A stretch of 12,248 bases of DNA from Methylobacterium sp. (GTDB lineage Bacteria > Pseudomonadota > Alphaproteobacteria > Rhizobiales > Beijerinckiaceae). The stretch covers positions 1 to 12,248 of the forward strand of contig JAJKJG010000309.1 of NCBI GenBank assembly GCA_021154065.1, in the 5' to 3' direction. This document shows, one piece after another, positions 1-5,886 of the stretch. Made by a program: the position numbers and the translations under genes. The notes beneath the pieces are model-generated. The model saw nothing but the letters and a program-made list of their open reading frames with translations, had not been told where the DNA came from and ran no database searches. Within the stretch, counting starts at the first letter, position 1. Each line of letters opens with the position of its first letter.

Positions 1-212
1 CGCCAGGTCTCGACCGCCCACAGGCCGATGAGCTCGCCGAACATCTGGCTGATCTCCGGCGCCGTGACGAAATCGCCCGCCGCGCCGAACGGATCGCGCC
101 GCGGGTAGTAGCCATGCACCGGGTGGCCGAGGCAGAGCGCCATGTAGCGCTCGACCGTGATCGGGCCGTCGGCGGCGATCATCCGGCGCAGCTCCTCCCT
201 GAGGCCCGTCAC
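1..212 (-). CDS. MidA/NDUFAF7-family class I SAM-dependent methyltransferase, N-terminal part
   Basis: Partial gene running off the left edge; only the first 70 codons are present. Reading the minus strand from GTG at 212-210 gives a protein whose residues ~17-60 show the pattern of the MidA/DUF185 family: GPITVERYMALCLGHPVHGYY, then RDPFGAAGDFVTAPEISQMF and GELIGLW. The family is a Rossmann-fold SAM-dependent methyltransferase. Its human member NDUFAF7 methylates a complex I subunit; the bacterial substrate is not settled. The GTG start overlaps the lgt stop as GTGA (209-212), so the two genes are probably cotranscribed and translationally coupled. The SAM-binding core lies beyond the window, so enzymatic integrity cannot be judged. 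Confidence 0.85.
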   Translation of the reverse strand, partial: MTGLREELRRMIAADGPITVERYMALCLGHPVHGYYPRRDPFGAAGDFVTAPEISQMFGELIGLWAVETW

Positions 213-1093
213 GCCGAGGAGGCTTCGACCGCCTTGGCAAGGCGCGGCCGGGTGACGCCGCGCAGCGCGAGCGCGATCGCCGTCGCGCCGACGAGCGCCA
301 TCGGCAGCGACAGCAGCATCCCCATGGTGATGCCGCCGCCGAGCGCGTCGACCGACGCGCCGAAGAGGAAGCCGAGCTGGGGATCGGGTTCGCGGAAGAA
401 CTCGCAGACGATGCGCGCGACCGCATAGCCGAGGACGAAGATGCCGCCGACGAGGCCCGGCCGGCGAAAGCCGAACCGCCGCACCGCGAGCCCGACCACC
501 GCGAACAGGAGGATGCCCTCGGCGAAGGCCTCGTAGAGCTGGCTTGGATGGCGCGGCACCGGGCCGGCGTTCGGGAACACGAAGGCGAAGGGAAGGTCGA
601 AGGCCGGCCTGCCCCACAGCTCGCCGTTGATGAAGTTCGCGATGCGGCCGAAGAACAGCCCGATCGGCGTCACCACGGCGGCGAGATCGAGCATGGCGAG
701 CGCGCTCAAGGACCGCGAGCGCGCGAAGAGCACGATGGCGAGCACCGCGCCGAGGAAGCCGCCGTGGAATGACATCCCGCCCCGCCAGACCGCGAAGATC
801 TCCGACGGGCGGGCGAGGTAGGACTCGAAATTGTAGAACAGCACGTAGCCGACGCGGCCGCCGAGGACGACGCCGAGCGCCACCCAGACGATCAGATCGT
901 CGATGTCGCCCGGGCTCGGCTGCTTGAGGCCGGTCCAGTATTCGGGCGCCGCGGCGAGGCGCCGGGCAAGCCACCAGCCGCCGACGAGGCCGGCGATATA
1001 GGCGAGCGCGTACCAGCGGATCGCCAGCGGGCCGATGGCGACGGCGATCGGGTCGATCGCCGGAAACGGCAGCGCCAGGAGGGTTGGACCCAT
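209..1093 (-). CDS. lgt: Prolipoprotein diacylglyceryl transferase
   Basis: Lgt moves diacylglycerol from phosphatidylglycerol onto the lipobox cysteine of prolipoproteins, the first step of lipoprotein maturation, in the inner membrane. The 294-aa product has the normal length and several hydrophobic segments. Visible family motifs are GGRVGYVLFYN (78-88), HGG at 110-112 (the essential histidine region), the Lgt signature RIANFINGELWGRP (150-163), HPSQLYEA (182-189) and FFREPDPQLG (232-241). The N-terminus with PFPAIDPIAVAIGPLAIRWY is typical, which supports the ATG at 1093-1091. It is divergent from ubiK with 104 bp between them, and is followed with a 4-nt overlap by the methyltransferase gene. 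Nothing appears broken. Confidence 0.97.
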   Translation of the reverse strand: MGPTLLALPFPAIDPIAVAIGPLAIRWYALAYIAGLVGGWWLARRLAAAPEYWTGLKQPSPGDIDDLIVWVALGVVLGGRVGYVLFYNFESYLARPSEIFAVWRGGMSFHGGFLGAVLAIVLFARSRSLSALAMLDLAAVVTPIGLFFGRIANFINGELWGRPAFDLPFAFVFPNAGPVPRHPSQLYEAFAEGILLFAVVGLAVRRFGFRRPGLVGGIFVLGYAVARIVCEFFREPDPQLGFLFGASVDALGGGITMGMLLSLPMALVGATAIALALRGVTRPRLAKAVEASSA

Positions 1094-1101
1094 GCCGCTG
1101 G

Positions 1102-1130
1102 GTTTGAACGCGCCGGCCGGCTTGCGTCAA
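1102..1130 (-). promoter_or_regulatory. Candidate sigma-70-type promoter for lgt
   Basis: On the minus strand TTGACG (1130-1125) is followed after 17 nt by TCAAAC (1107-1102), a fair -35/-10 pair. Transcription would start about 2 to 4 nt before the lgt ATG, giving an almost leaderless message. The -10 element is a poor match, so this is a tentative call. Confidence 0.25.
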
Positions 1131-1197
1131 CCCTGTTGCCGGCCCGCCCCGGACGCGCCACATAACCGGCGACGCCCTCTCACCCCGAACGGCAGCC

Positions 1198-1500
1198 ATG
1201 GCCCCGACCTCGAACCGCTTCCTCGACGACATTGCCCGGCTGATGACCGACGCCGCCGGCGCCGCCCAGGGCGTCCGCCGCGAGGTCGAGACTGTCTTCA
1301 AGGGCCAAATCGAGCGCCTCCTGCAGGACATGGAGATCGCCAAGCAAGAGGAGCTCGACGTGCTCCGCGACATGGTGGTCGCCGCCCGCGAGGAGAACGA
1401 GCAGCTCGCGATCCGCATGAAGGCGCTCGAGGAGCGGCTCGCCGCCCTCGAAGGGCTGCCGCGCGGCGGCGAGCCGCCCTCGATCTCGGTCGGCACCTGA
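1198..1500 (+). CDS. ubiK: Ubiquinone biosynthesis accessory factor UbiK (BMFP/YqiC family)
   Basis: Small 100-aa protein of the BMFP/YqiC family, now called UbiK. In enterobacteria UbiK binds the lipid-binding protein UbiJ and helps aerobic ubiquinone synthesis in the soluble Ubi complex; I infer the same role here from family membership. The N-terminus (NRFLDDIARLMTDAAGAAQG, residues 6-25) is the amphipathic family helix. Residues ~43-90 form a heptad-rich coiled coil containing EELDVLRDMVVAAREENEQL and MKALEERLAALEG. Length and order fit the family. The start at 1198 lies 104 bp from divergent lgt and has no strong Shine-Dalgarno. The C-terminal tail (PRGGEPPSISVGT) is variable in the family. 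Confidence 0.88.
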   Translation: MAPTSNRFLDDIARLMTDAAGAAQGVRREVETVFKGQIERLLQDMEIAKQEELDVLRDMVVAAREENEQLAIRMKALEERLAALEGLPRGGEPPSISVGT

Positions 1501-1775
1501 CGCGCCGCAAGCTTCCGCCTGTGGACGGAGTCCCGCGGCCGATTGCGGCTCGGGCCCGAATCTTCGAACCTCGCCAGGGCTTTGAAACGCGGGAGTCGGT
1601 GGGGCTATAGTCGCCGGGAGCTGATTCGCGGGTGGGCGGCGGAGTTTACTAAGCGACATCTTCCGAGCGTTTGCGTGAATACGTGCGGCGGCCGGCGCCG
1701 CCGAGCGGGTCTTGTCGCCTCAATTTCGGTATGCCTTCGGGGTCCCTTCGCTCGAGCGAGCCATCAAGGATCGAC

Positions 1776-2276
1776 ATGACCGAGCTTCAGATCGAGACCG
1801 ATCGTGCCGAGCACCCGCTCGACGTCGTCGAGCGCCTGGCGGCGCTGCGCGACTGGATCTTCGACCGCGCCGAGACCGACGAGATGTCGGTGTCGGTCTC
1901 GGGGCGGTGGACCGACTACCACATCGCTTTCACCTGGATCGAGGACGTCGAGGCGGTGCATGTCGCCTGCGCCTTCGACCTCAAGGTACCGGAGCGGCGG
2001 CGCACCGAAGTTCTGCAGCTCATCGGGCTCGTCAACGAGCAGATGTGGGTCGGCCACTATGACATGTGGAGCGCGGAGAACGTGGTGATGTTCCGCCATG
2101 CGCTGCTGCTTGCCGGCGGCGCCGAGCCGACGAAGGGGCAGTGCGAGATGCTGCTCAAGGCGGCGGTCGACGCCTGCGAGCGCTATTTCCAGGCCTTCCA
2201 GTTCGTGCTCTGGGCCGGCAAGAGCGCCCGCGAGGCGCTCGACAGCGTACTGTTCGAGACCGAAGGCGAGGCGTAG
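1776..2276 (+). CDS. YbjN domain-containing protein
   Basis: 166-aa acidic protein matching the YbjN domain family, often annotated as putative sensory transduction regulators; the fold resembles type III secretion chaperones and the molecular role is unclear. Recognisable stretches are LDVVERLAALRDWIFDR, SVSGRWTDYHIAFTWIEDVEAVHVACAFDLKVP (in two parts) and the conserved LIGLVNEQMWVGHYDMW around residues 87-103. I chose ATG 1776 because AAGGA stands 5 nt before it (1766-1770) and the family similarity begins there; the frame is open further upstream to 1671, but that extension looks non-coding. The proC gene follows after 12 nt, so the two are probably cotranscribed. The 275 bp before this gene show no convincing coding sequence. 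Confidence 0.85.
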   Translation: MTELQIETDRAEHPLDVVERLAALRDWIFDRAETDEMSVSVSGRWTDYHIAFTWIEDVEAVHVACAFDLKVPERRRTEVLQLIGLVNEQMWVGHYDMWSAENVVMFRHALLLAGGAEPTKGQCEMLLKAAVDACERYFQAFQFVLWAGKSAREALDSVLFETEGEA

Positions 2277-2288
2277 AACCCTCACGGC

Positions 2289-3113
2289 ATGACATCGTCC
2301 GCGTCGCTTCTGCCGTCTTCCCTCGTTCTCGTCGGCGCCGGCAAGATGGGCGGCGCGATGCTCGAGGGCTGGCTCGCGGTCGGGCTCGACCCGGCCGCCG
2401 TCGCGGTGATCGAGCCGGCGCCCTCGCCCGAGATCCGGTCCTTGTGCGGCGCGCGCGGCATCCGCCTCAACCCGGAAAGCCCCGGCCCGGCCGAAATCGT
2501 CGTGCTGGCGATCAAACCGCAGACGCTGCCGGCCGCGGCGCCGACCATCGCCCCGCTCGTCGGCCCCGACACGCTCCTCGTCTCGATCGTCGCCGGCAAG
2601 ACCATCGCCGATCTGCGCGCCCGCGTTCCGGCCGCGCGGGCGATCGTGCGGGCGATGCCGAACCTGCCCGCGAGCGTGCGCCGCGGCGCGACCGGGGCGG
2701 CCGCGAGCCCGCAGGTGAGCGACGCCCAGCGCGCCGCCGCGCAGGCGCTGCTCGCCGCCGTCGGCACCGTCGAATGGCTTGATGACGAGGCCCTGATCGA
2801 CGCCGTGACGGCGCTCTCGGGCTCAGGGCCGGCCTATGTCTTCCACCTCGTCGAGTGCTTGGCCGAAGCGGGCGCGGCCGCCGGCCTGCCGCCCGACGTC
2901 GCCGGGAGGCTCGCCCGCGCCGTGGTGATCGGCTCCGGCGAGCTTCTGGCGCAAAGCGGGCTCTCGGCGGCGGAGCTGCGCCAGAATGTCACCTCCCCCG
3001 GCGGCACGACCGCCGCGGCCCTTGCGGTGCTGACCCGCGAGCCCGGCCTTGCGGGCTTGATGCGCGACGCGGTCGCGGCGGCCAAGCGCCGCGCCGAGGA
3101 GCTTTCGGGCTGA
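2289..3113 (+). CDS. proC: Pyrroline-5-carboxylate reductase
   Basis: Catalyses the last step of proline synthesis, NAD(P)H-dependent reduction of 1-pyrroline-5-carboxylate, in the cytoplasm. The 274-aa protein has the usual length. It shows the Rossmann dinucleotide site LVGAGKMGGAMLEGW (residues 14-28), AIKPQ (74-78), RAMPNLP (121-127) and the C-terminal dimerisation domain with ALSGSGPAY (175-183) and the ProC signature NVTSPGGTTAAAL (233-245). Start ATG 2289 lies 12 nt after the ybjN stop. No clear Shine-Dalgarno is visible, so it may be translated by coupling to ybjN. Nothing seems damaged. Confidence 0.97.
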   Translation: MTSSASLLPSSLVLVGAGKMGGAMLEGWLAVGLDPAAVAVIEPAPSPEIRSLCGARGIRLNPESPGPAEIVVLAIKPQTLPAAAPTIAPLVGPDTLLVSIVAGKTIADLRARVPAARAIVRAMPNLPASVRRGATGAAASPQVSDAQRAAAQALLAAVGTVEWLDDEALIDAVTALSGSGPAYVFHLVECLAEAGAAAGLPPDVAGRLARAVVIGSGELLAQSGLSAAELRQNVTSPGGTTAAALAVLTREPGLAGLMRDAVAAAKRRAEELSG

Positions 3114-3136
3114 CGTGAGGCCGGCCTTGCATCGTA

Positions 3137-3152
3137 GTACCAGAAGTGGTAC
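3137..3152 (+). promoter_or_regulatory. Perfect inverted repeat touching the toxin start codon, likely HigA-type operator
   Basis: GTACCA (3137-3142), spacer GAAG, TGGTAC (3147-3152): two exact 6-bp arms directly followed by ATG 3153. Antitoxins with an XRE DNA-binding domain commonly repress their own operon through such a palindrome, so this is the natural operator for the module downstream. It occupies the place where a ribosome binding site would be, and in RNA it could also fold into a hairpin. Confidence 0.6.
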
Positions 3153-3494
3153 ATGCCCGTGAAACGGCTTCCTGCGCACTTCTACGCCTCGGCGACAGGC
3201 CGGCAGCCGGTTCGCGAATGGCTGAAGGACCTCGATCCCGAAGATCGCAAAATTGTCGGCGAGGACATCAAGGACGTGGAGTTCGCCTGGCCGATCGGCA
3301 TGCCGCTCTGCCGCTCGCTCAAGGGCGGGCTCTGGGAAGTCCGCAGCGCGCTGACGCAAGGCCGCATCGCGCGTGTGCTCTTCTGCGTGCGCGAAGGCCG
3401 GATGGTTCTGCTGCACGGCTTCATCAAGAAGACGCAGCAGACGCCGCCGGCAGAGCTCGGCCTGGCAACGAGACGGATGAAGGACATCACATGA
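3153..3494 (+). CDS. Type II toxin-antitoxin toxin, HigB/phage Gp49-like (RelE superfamily)
   Basis: 113-aa protein of the phage-derived Gp49-like/HigB family (RelE superfamily), whose members are usually ribosome-dependent mRNA interferases. Typical features are HFYASATGRQPVREWLK near residues 9-25, GEDIKDVEFAWPIGMP (36-51), GLWEVR (59-64), RIARVLFC (71-78) and LLHGFIKKTQQTPP (86-99). Toxin comes first and antitoxin second, overlapping as ATGA (3491-3494), the order of HigBA-type modules. ATG 3153 follows the palindrome immediately and has no Shine-Dalgarno; an in-frame GTG at 3159 (reading MKRLPAHFY, the usual family beginning) is an alternative start. The gene lies 39 nt after proC. Activity is inferred only from family. 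Confidence 0.87.
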   Translation: MPVKRLPAHFYASATGRQPVREWLKDLDPEDRKIVGEDIKDVEFAWPIGMPLCRSLKGGLWEVRSALTQGRIARVLFCVREGRMVLLHGFIKKTQQTPPAELGLATRRMKDIT

Positions 3495-3775
3495 ACGCGA
3501 AGGGCAAGATCGGCTCCTCCTTCGACGATTTCCTCAAGGATGAGGGCATCTACGAGGAGGTCACGGCGCGCGCCGTGAAGCGCGTGATCGCCCGCCAGCT
3601 CGACGCGCTGATGCGCGCCGAGGGGTTGACCAAGGTCGGCCTCGCTAAGCGCATGCAGACGAGCCGGGCACAGCTCGACCGCCTGCTCGATCCCGATAAC
3701 CAGTCGGTGACGCTCGGCACGCTCGCCCGCGCGGCCCGCGCCGTCGGGCGCGAGCTCCGCATCGAACTCGTGTGA
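3491..3775 (+). CDS. XRE-family antitoxin of the HigBA-type module
   Basis: 94-aa antitoxin that should neutralise the preceding toxin and bind the operon's operator. The N-terminus GSSFDDFLKDEGIYEEVTAR (8-27) is characteristic of antitoxins paired with Gp49-like toxins. Residues ~37-84 form the helix-turn-helix: LDALMRAEGLTKVGLAKRM then SRAQLDRLLDPDNQSVTLGT and LARAARAVG. The C-terminus (RELRIELV) forms the usual closing beta strand. The start ATG 3491 overlaps the toxin stop by 4 nt, ensuring coupled synthesis. GGACATCACATG gives a weak ribosome site, again suggesting coupling. Both genes have high G+C like the backbone, so the module is either long resident or from a similar host. Confidence 0.9.
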   Translation: MNAKGKIGSSFDDFLKDEGIYEEVTARAVKRVIARQLDALMRAEGLTKVGLAKRMQTSRAQLDRLLDPDNQSVTLGTLARAARAVGRELRIELV

Positions 3776-3836
3776 GCCTGCGCCCTCGCGTCGCTTCGCG
3801 GCCGGCGCCGATCCCGCCTACACTGGCGCGCCGTTC

Positions 3837-3844
3837 AAGGAGGG
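3837..3844 (+). promoter_or_regulatory. Strong Shine-Dalgarno deciding the TetR-like start
   Basis: AAGGAGGG ends 4 nt before ATG 3849, one of the best matches to the anti-Shine-Dalgarno in the window. It fixes the start of the regulator gene. Confidence 0.75.
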
Positions 3845-3848
3845 TGCC

Positions 3849-4577
3849 ATGGCCCGCAAAGCGACCGCCTCTTCGACCGCCGTCGCGCCGGCGCCGGCGC
3901 GCGAGCGCATCGTCCAGGCGCTGATGCGCCTGGCCTCGGACCGGCCGTGGAACGACATCGAGATCGCCGACATCGCCGAGGAGGCGCAGGTCTCGCTCGC
4001 CGAGTTCCGCGACCACTTCCCCTCGAAGGGCGCGGTGCTCGGCGCCTTCTCGCGCATGATCGACAAGATCGTGCTCGAGGGCTCCGGCGCCGAGCTTGCC
4101 GGCGAGCCGGCGCGGGAGCGCCTCTTCGACGTCATGATGCGCCGCATCGACGCGCTCACCCCCTACAAGCGGGCGCTGCGCCGCATCGCCTATGCGCTGC
4201 GCGCCGACCCGCTCGCGCTCCTCGCCTTGAACCAGGCGGCGCTGAATTCGCAGCGCTTCATGCTCGCCGCCGCCGGCATTTCGACCGAGGGGCCGCTCGG
4301 GCTCGTCAAGCTCCAGGGCGCGGCGCTCATCCTCGCGAACACGCTCGAGACCTGGTTTGAGGACGACGACCCGACGCTCGCAAAGACCATGGCGCGGCTC
4401 GACCGCGAGCTTCGCCGCGGCGAGGGCTTCATCGAGCGCGCCGAGGATTTCCGCCGACTCACCGCCCCCTTGCGGGCGCTCGGCCAGGCCTTCTTCGACA
4501 CCCGCGCCCGCGTCCGCCGCCGCACCGAGCCGCGCGACGACGAGGGCGAGGCCAAGGACCCGGCGGCGGCGATCTGA
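3849..4577 (+). CDS. TetR/AcrR-family transcriptional regulator
   Basis: 242-aa protein with an N-terminal TetR-type DNA-binding domain at residues ~17-65: RERIVQALMRLASDRPWNDI, then IADIAEEAQVSLAEFRDHFPSKGAVLGAF, which includes the HTH and the xxHFxSK signature. The rest is helical. It includes NTLETWFEDDDPTLAKTMARL (about 169-189), a pattern also seen in the C-terminal part of COQ9/TetR-fold proteins, and a charged tail rich in R, E and D. The ligand and targets cannot be read from sequence. A role near ubiquinone metabolism is conceivable, because ubiK is close by and COQ9 shares this fold, but that is speculation. It ends just before the repeat cluster, whose first hairpin may serve as its terminator. 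Confidence 0.85.
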   Translation: MARKATASSTAVAPAPARERIVQALMRLASDRPWNDIEIADIAEEAQVSLAEFRDHFPSKGAVLGAFSRMIDKIVLEGSGAELAGEPARERLFDVMMRRIDALTPYKRALRRIAYALRADPLALLALNQAALNSQRFMLAAAGISTEGPLGLVKLQGAALILANTLETWFEDDDPTLAKTMARLDRELRRGEGFIERAEDFRRLTAPLRALGQAFFDTRARVRRRTEPRDDEGEAKDPAAAI

Positions 4578-4580
4578 GCC

Positions 4581-4615
4581 GTCATCCCGGAAGCCGCAAA
4601 GCGGCTATCCGGGAC
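4581..4615 (+). repeat. REP-like palindrome after the TetR gene
   Basis: Imperfect hairpin: CCCGGA and AGCCGC on the left pair with GCGGCT and TCCGGG on the right around an AAA loop, with a small bulge. It begins 3 nt after the regulator stop and is followed by CTTTC, so it may also stop transcription. The flanking GTCATCCCGG/GGGAC layout matches the neighbouring repeats (GTCATTCCGGGG). Confidence 0.6.
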
Positions 4616-4633
4616 CTTTCGCCACGGCCTCCC

Positions 4634-4770
4634 CTGTCATTCCGGGGCTCGCGAAGCGAGAGCCCGGAACCCATCAACACCGCCCTCGCCGCTCAGAACC
4701 GGTGGGAATCGGAAGGGCCGGTGGTTATGGGTTCCGGGCTCGCGCCTTGCGGCGCGCCCCGGAATGACAG
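4634..4770. repeat. Pair of inverted REP/BIME-like repeats
   Basis: Two related palindromic units face each other. CTGTCATTCCGGGG (4634-4647) is the exact reverse complement of 4757-4770, and GCCCGGAACCCAT (4662-4674) is the exact reverse complement of 4727-4739. Each unit also folds on itself: CTCGC-GAA-GCGAG inside the first, GCGCC-TTG-CGGCGC inside the second. The layout is that of bacterial interspersed mosaic elements, which occur in many copies between genes. The right end stops 6 nt before the csaA start. Confidence 0.8.
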
Positions 4771-4776
4771 CCGCAG

Positions 4777-5130
4777 ATGAAAACCGCCCCCGCCCCGCAG
4801 ATCGCCTTCGACGACTTCCTCAAAGTCGACATCCGCGTCGGCCGCGTCGTCGCGGCCGAGCCCTTCCCGGAGGCGCGAAAGCCCGCCTACCGCCTGACGA
4901 TCGATTTCGGCCCGGCGATCGGCATCAAGAAATCCTCGGCCCAGATCACCCGAAACCACCGCCTCGAAGACCTCCCCGGCCGCCTCGTCCTCGCCGTCGT
5001 CAACTTCCCCCCGCGCCAGATCGGCCCGATGATGTCCGAGGTCCTGACGCTGGGCGTCCCCGACGCCGACGGCGAGGTGATGCTGATCGGGCCGTGGCGC
5101 GAGGTGCCGGTGGGAGGGCGGTTGTATTAA
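4777..5130 (+). CDS. csaA: CsaA-like tRNA-binding-domain protein (secretion chaperone)
   Basis: 117-aa protein consisting of one tRNA-binding OB-fold domain (EMAP II/MetRS C-terminal type), the size and make-up of CsaA, a homodimeric export-related chaperone. Visible motifs are FDDFLKVDIRVGRVVAAEPF (11-30), KPAYRLTIDFG (35-45), KKSSAQITRNH (51-61), VNFPPRQIGPMMSEVLTLG (75-93) and the final PVGGRLY. ATG 4777 gives the normal family N-terminus. The upstream 190 bp are entirely repeat sequence, so its promoter and ribosome site must lie within or next to the palindromes; GGAATGACAG is the only purine-rich stretch. It is the last high-G+C gene before the low-G+C island. Confidence 0.9.
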   Translation: MKTAPAPQIAFDDFLKVDIRVGRVVAAEPFPEARKPAYRLTIDFGPAIGIKKSSAQITRNHRLEDLPGRLVLAVVNFPPRQIGPMMSEVLTLGVPDADGEVMLIGPWREVPVGGRLY

Positions 5131-5215
5131 AACTGGTCGAGGCGGGCGCACGGTGCGGCCCGCTCGTCAGCCACGTGCCGCCGATAATCTGACGATGCCA
5201 GGCGTGGCGCCCACG

Positions 5216-5244
5216 TTGCTATTGCATCGGTTCACCGCTATCAC
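5216..5244 (+). promoter_or_regulatory. Candidate promoter of the low-G+C island operon
   Basis: TTGCTA (5216-5221), 17-nt spacer, TATCAC (5239-5244). The predicted start of transcription falls on or next to ATG 5251, which would make the message leaderless; no Shine-Dalgarno is visible before that ATG. The match to consensus is moderate. Confidence 0.35.
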
Positions 5245-5250
5245 GCTGAC

Positions 5251-5886
5251 ATGAGTGAAAGCAAACCTTCAGAGCAGCGCACCAATCTGCAGGTCACTCT
5301 GCCGTATTTTCATGACGCCGAGGAAGCGTTTACACAGACTTTCCAACTACGCGTCCAACAGATCACGCGAAGTAAGGGGATCATCGCGGAAATCAAGGGA
5401 CACATTATACATGAAGGTCGAGAGAGTCGGCTGATTCGGTCGTCCGATGATCAGGATGACGTCGAAATGCATGCAACAGAAGCAGTTTTGACGCTAAAGT
5501 ACGCCGACATTAGTAAGTTCACGATCGTCGACGCTCTCGATGCAGCCGCTAAGTTAGCTGATCAGTTCGCAACCGGGCAGAGCAAGGCACTTTTCAAAAC
5601 CTTAGACGAGGTAACTACTAAAACTGGTAACGTTGTTAGAGCGGGAGGGCCGATTACTCACGACGCGATGTTCGAAATGCTTGATAAGATGGAGCACGAA
5701 TTTAGCGGTAACTCTGCGACGGCGAATCTAGTAATGGTAATCCATCCTGACATGGGGCCGCGCGTTGCGCAACTAGCCGCAGAATTCGAAAGCTCTCGTG
5801 ATCTGAAAAAGCGTCACAACGAAATAATGGCGAGAAAATATGAGCAGTTCAGAACTCGTGAAATGGATCGAAATCTGGCTGGATAG
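5251..5886 (+). CDS. Unrecognised 211-aa protein, first gene of the low-G+C island
   Basis: I do not recognise this protein. It has no signal peptide or membrane segment and is rich in charged residues. An N-terminal part with beta-strand-like alternation (residues ~12-92, e.g. FQLRVQQITRSKGIIAEIKG) is followed by an alanine-rich helix (IVDALDAAAKLADQFATG, 92-109). After that come an amphipathic helix (ITHDAMFEMLDKMEHEF, 135-151), a hydrophobic strand LVMVIHPDM (160-168) and a strongly charged helical tail ending REMDRNLAG. The helix, helix, VMxxHPxM order loosely recalls the A-domain of HK97-fold shell proteins; this is an impression only. Base composition is far lower in G+C than the neighbours (23 of 60 at 5581-5640). 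The next gene starts inside its end (47-nt overlap), so the two are probably one functional unit. Confidence 0.75.
   Translation: MSESKPSEQRTNLQVTLPYFHDAEEAFTQTFQLRVQQITRSKGIIAEIKGHIIHEGRESRLIRSSDDQDDVEMHATEAVLTLKYADISKFTIVDALDAAAKLADQFATGQSKALFKTLDEVTTKTGNVVRAGGPITHDAMFEMLDKMEHEFSGNSATANLVMVIHPDMGPRVAQLAAEFESSRDLKKRHNEIMARKYEQFRTREMDRNLAG

Noticed and set aside
1180..1659. Long minus-strand open frame opposite ubiK
   Set aside because: Antisense to a well-recognised gene. Such frames are common in high-G+C DNA, and its product resembles no family.
1686..1703. Hairpin CGGCGGC-CGGC-GCCGCCG before the ybjN gene
   Set aside because: Such pairing is easily produced by GC-rich DNA. No T-run follows and no related copy was seen, so I do not call it a terminator or operator.
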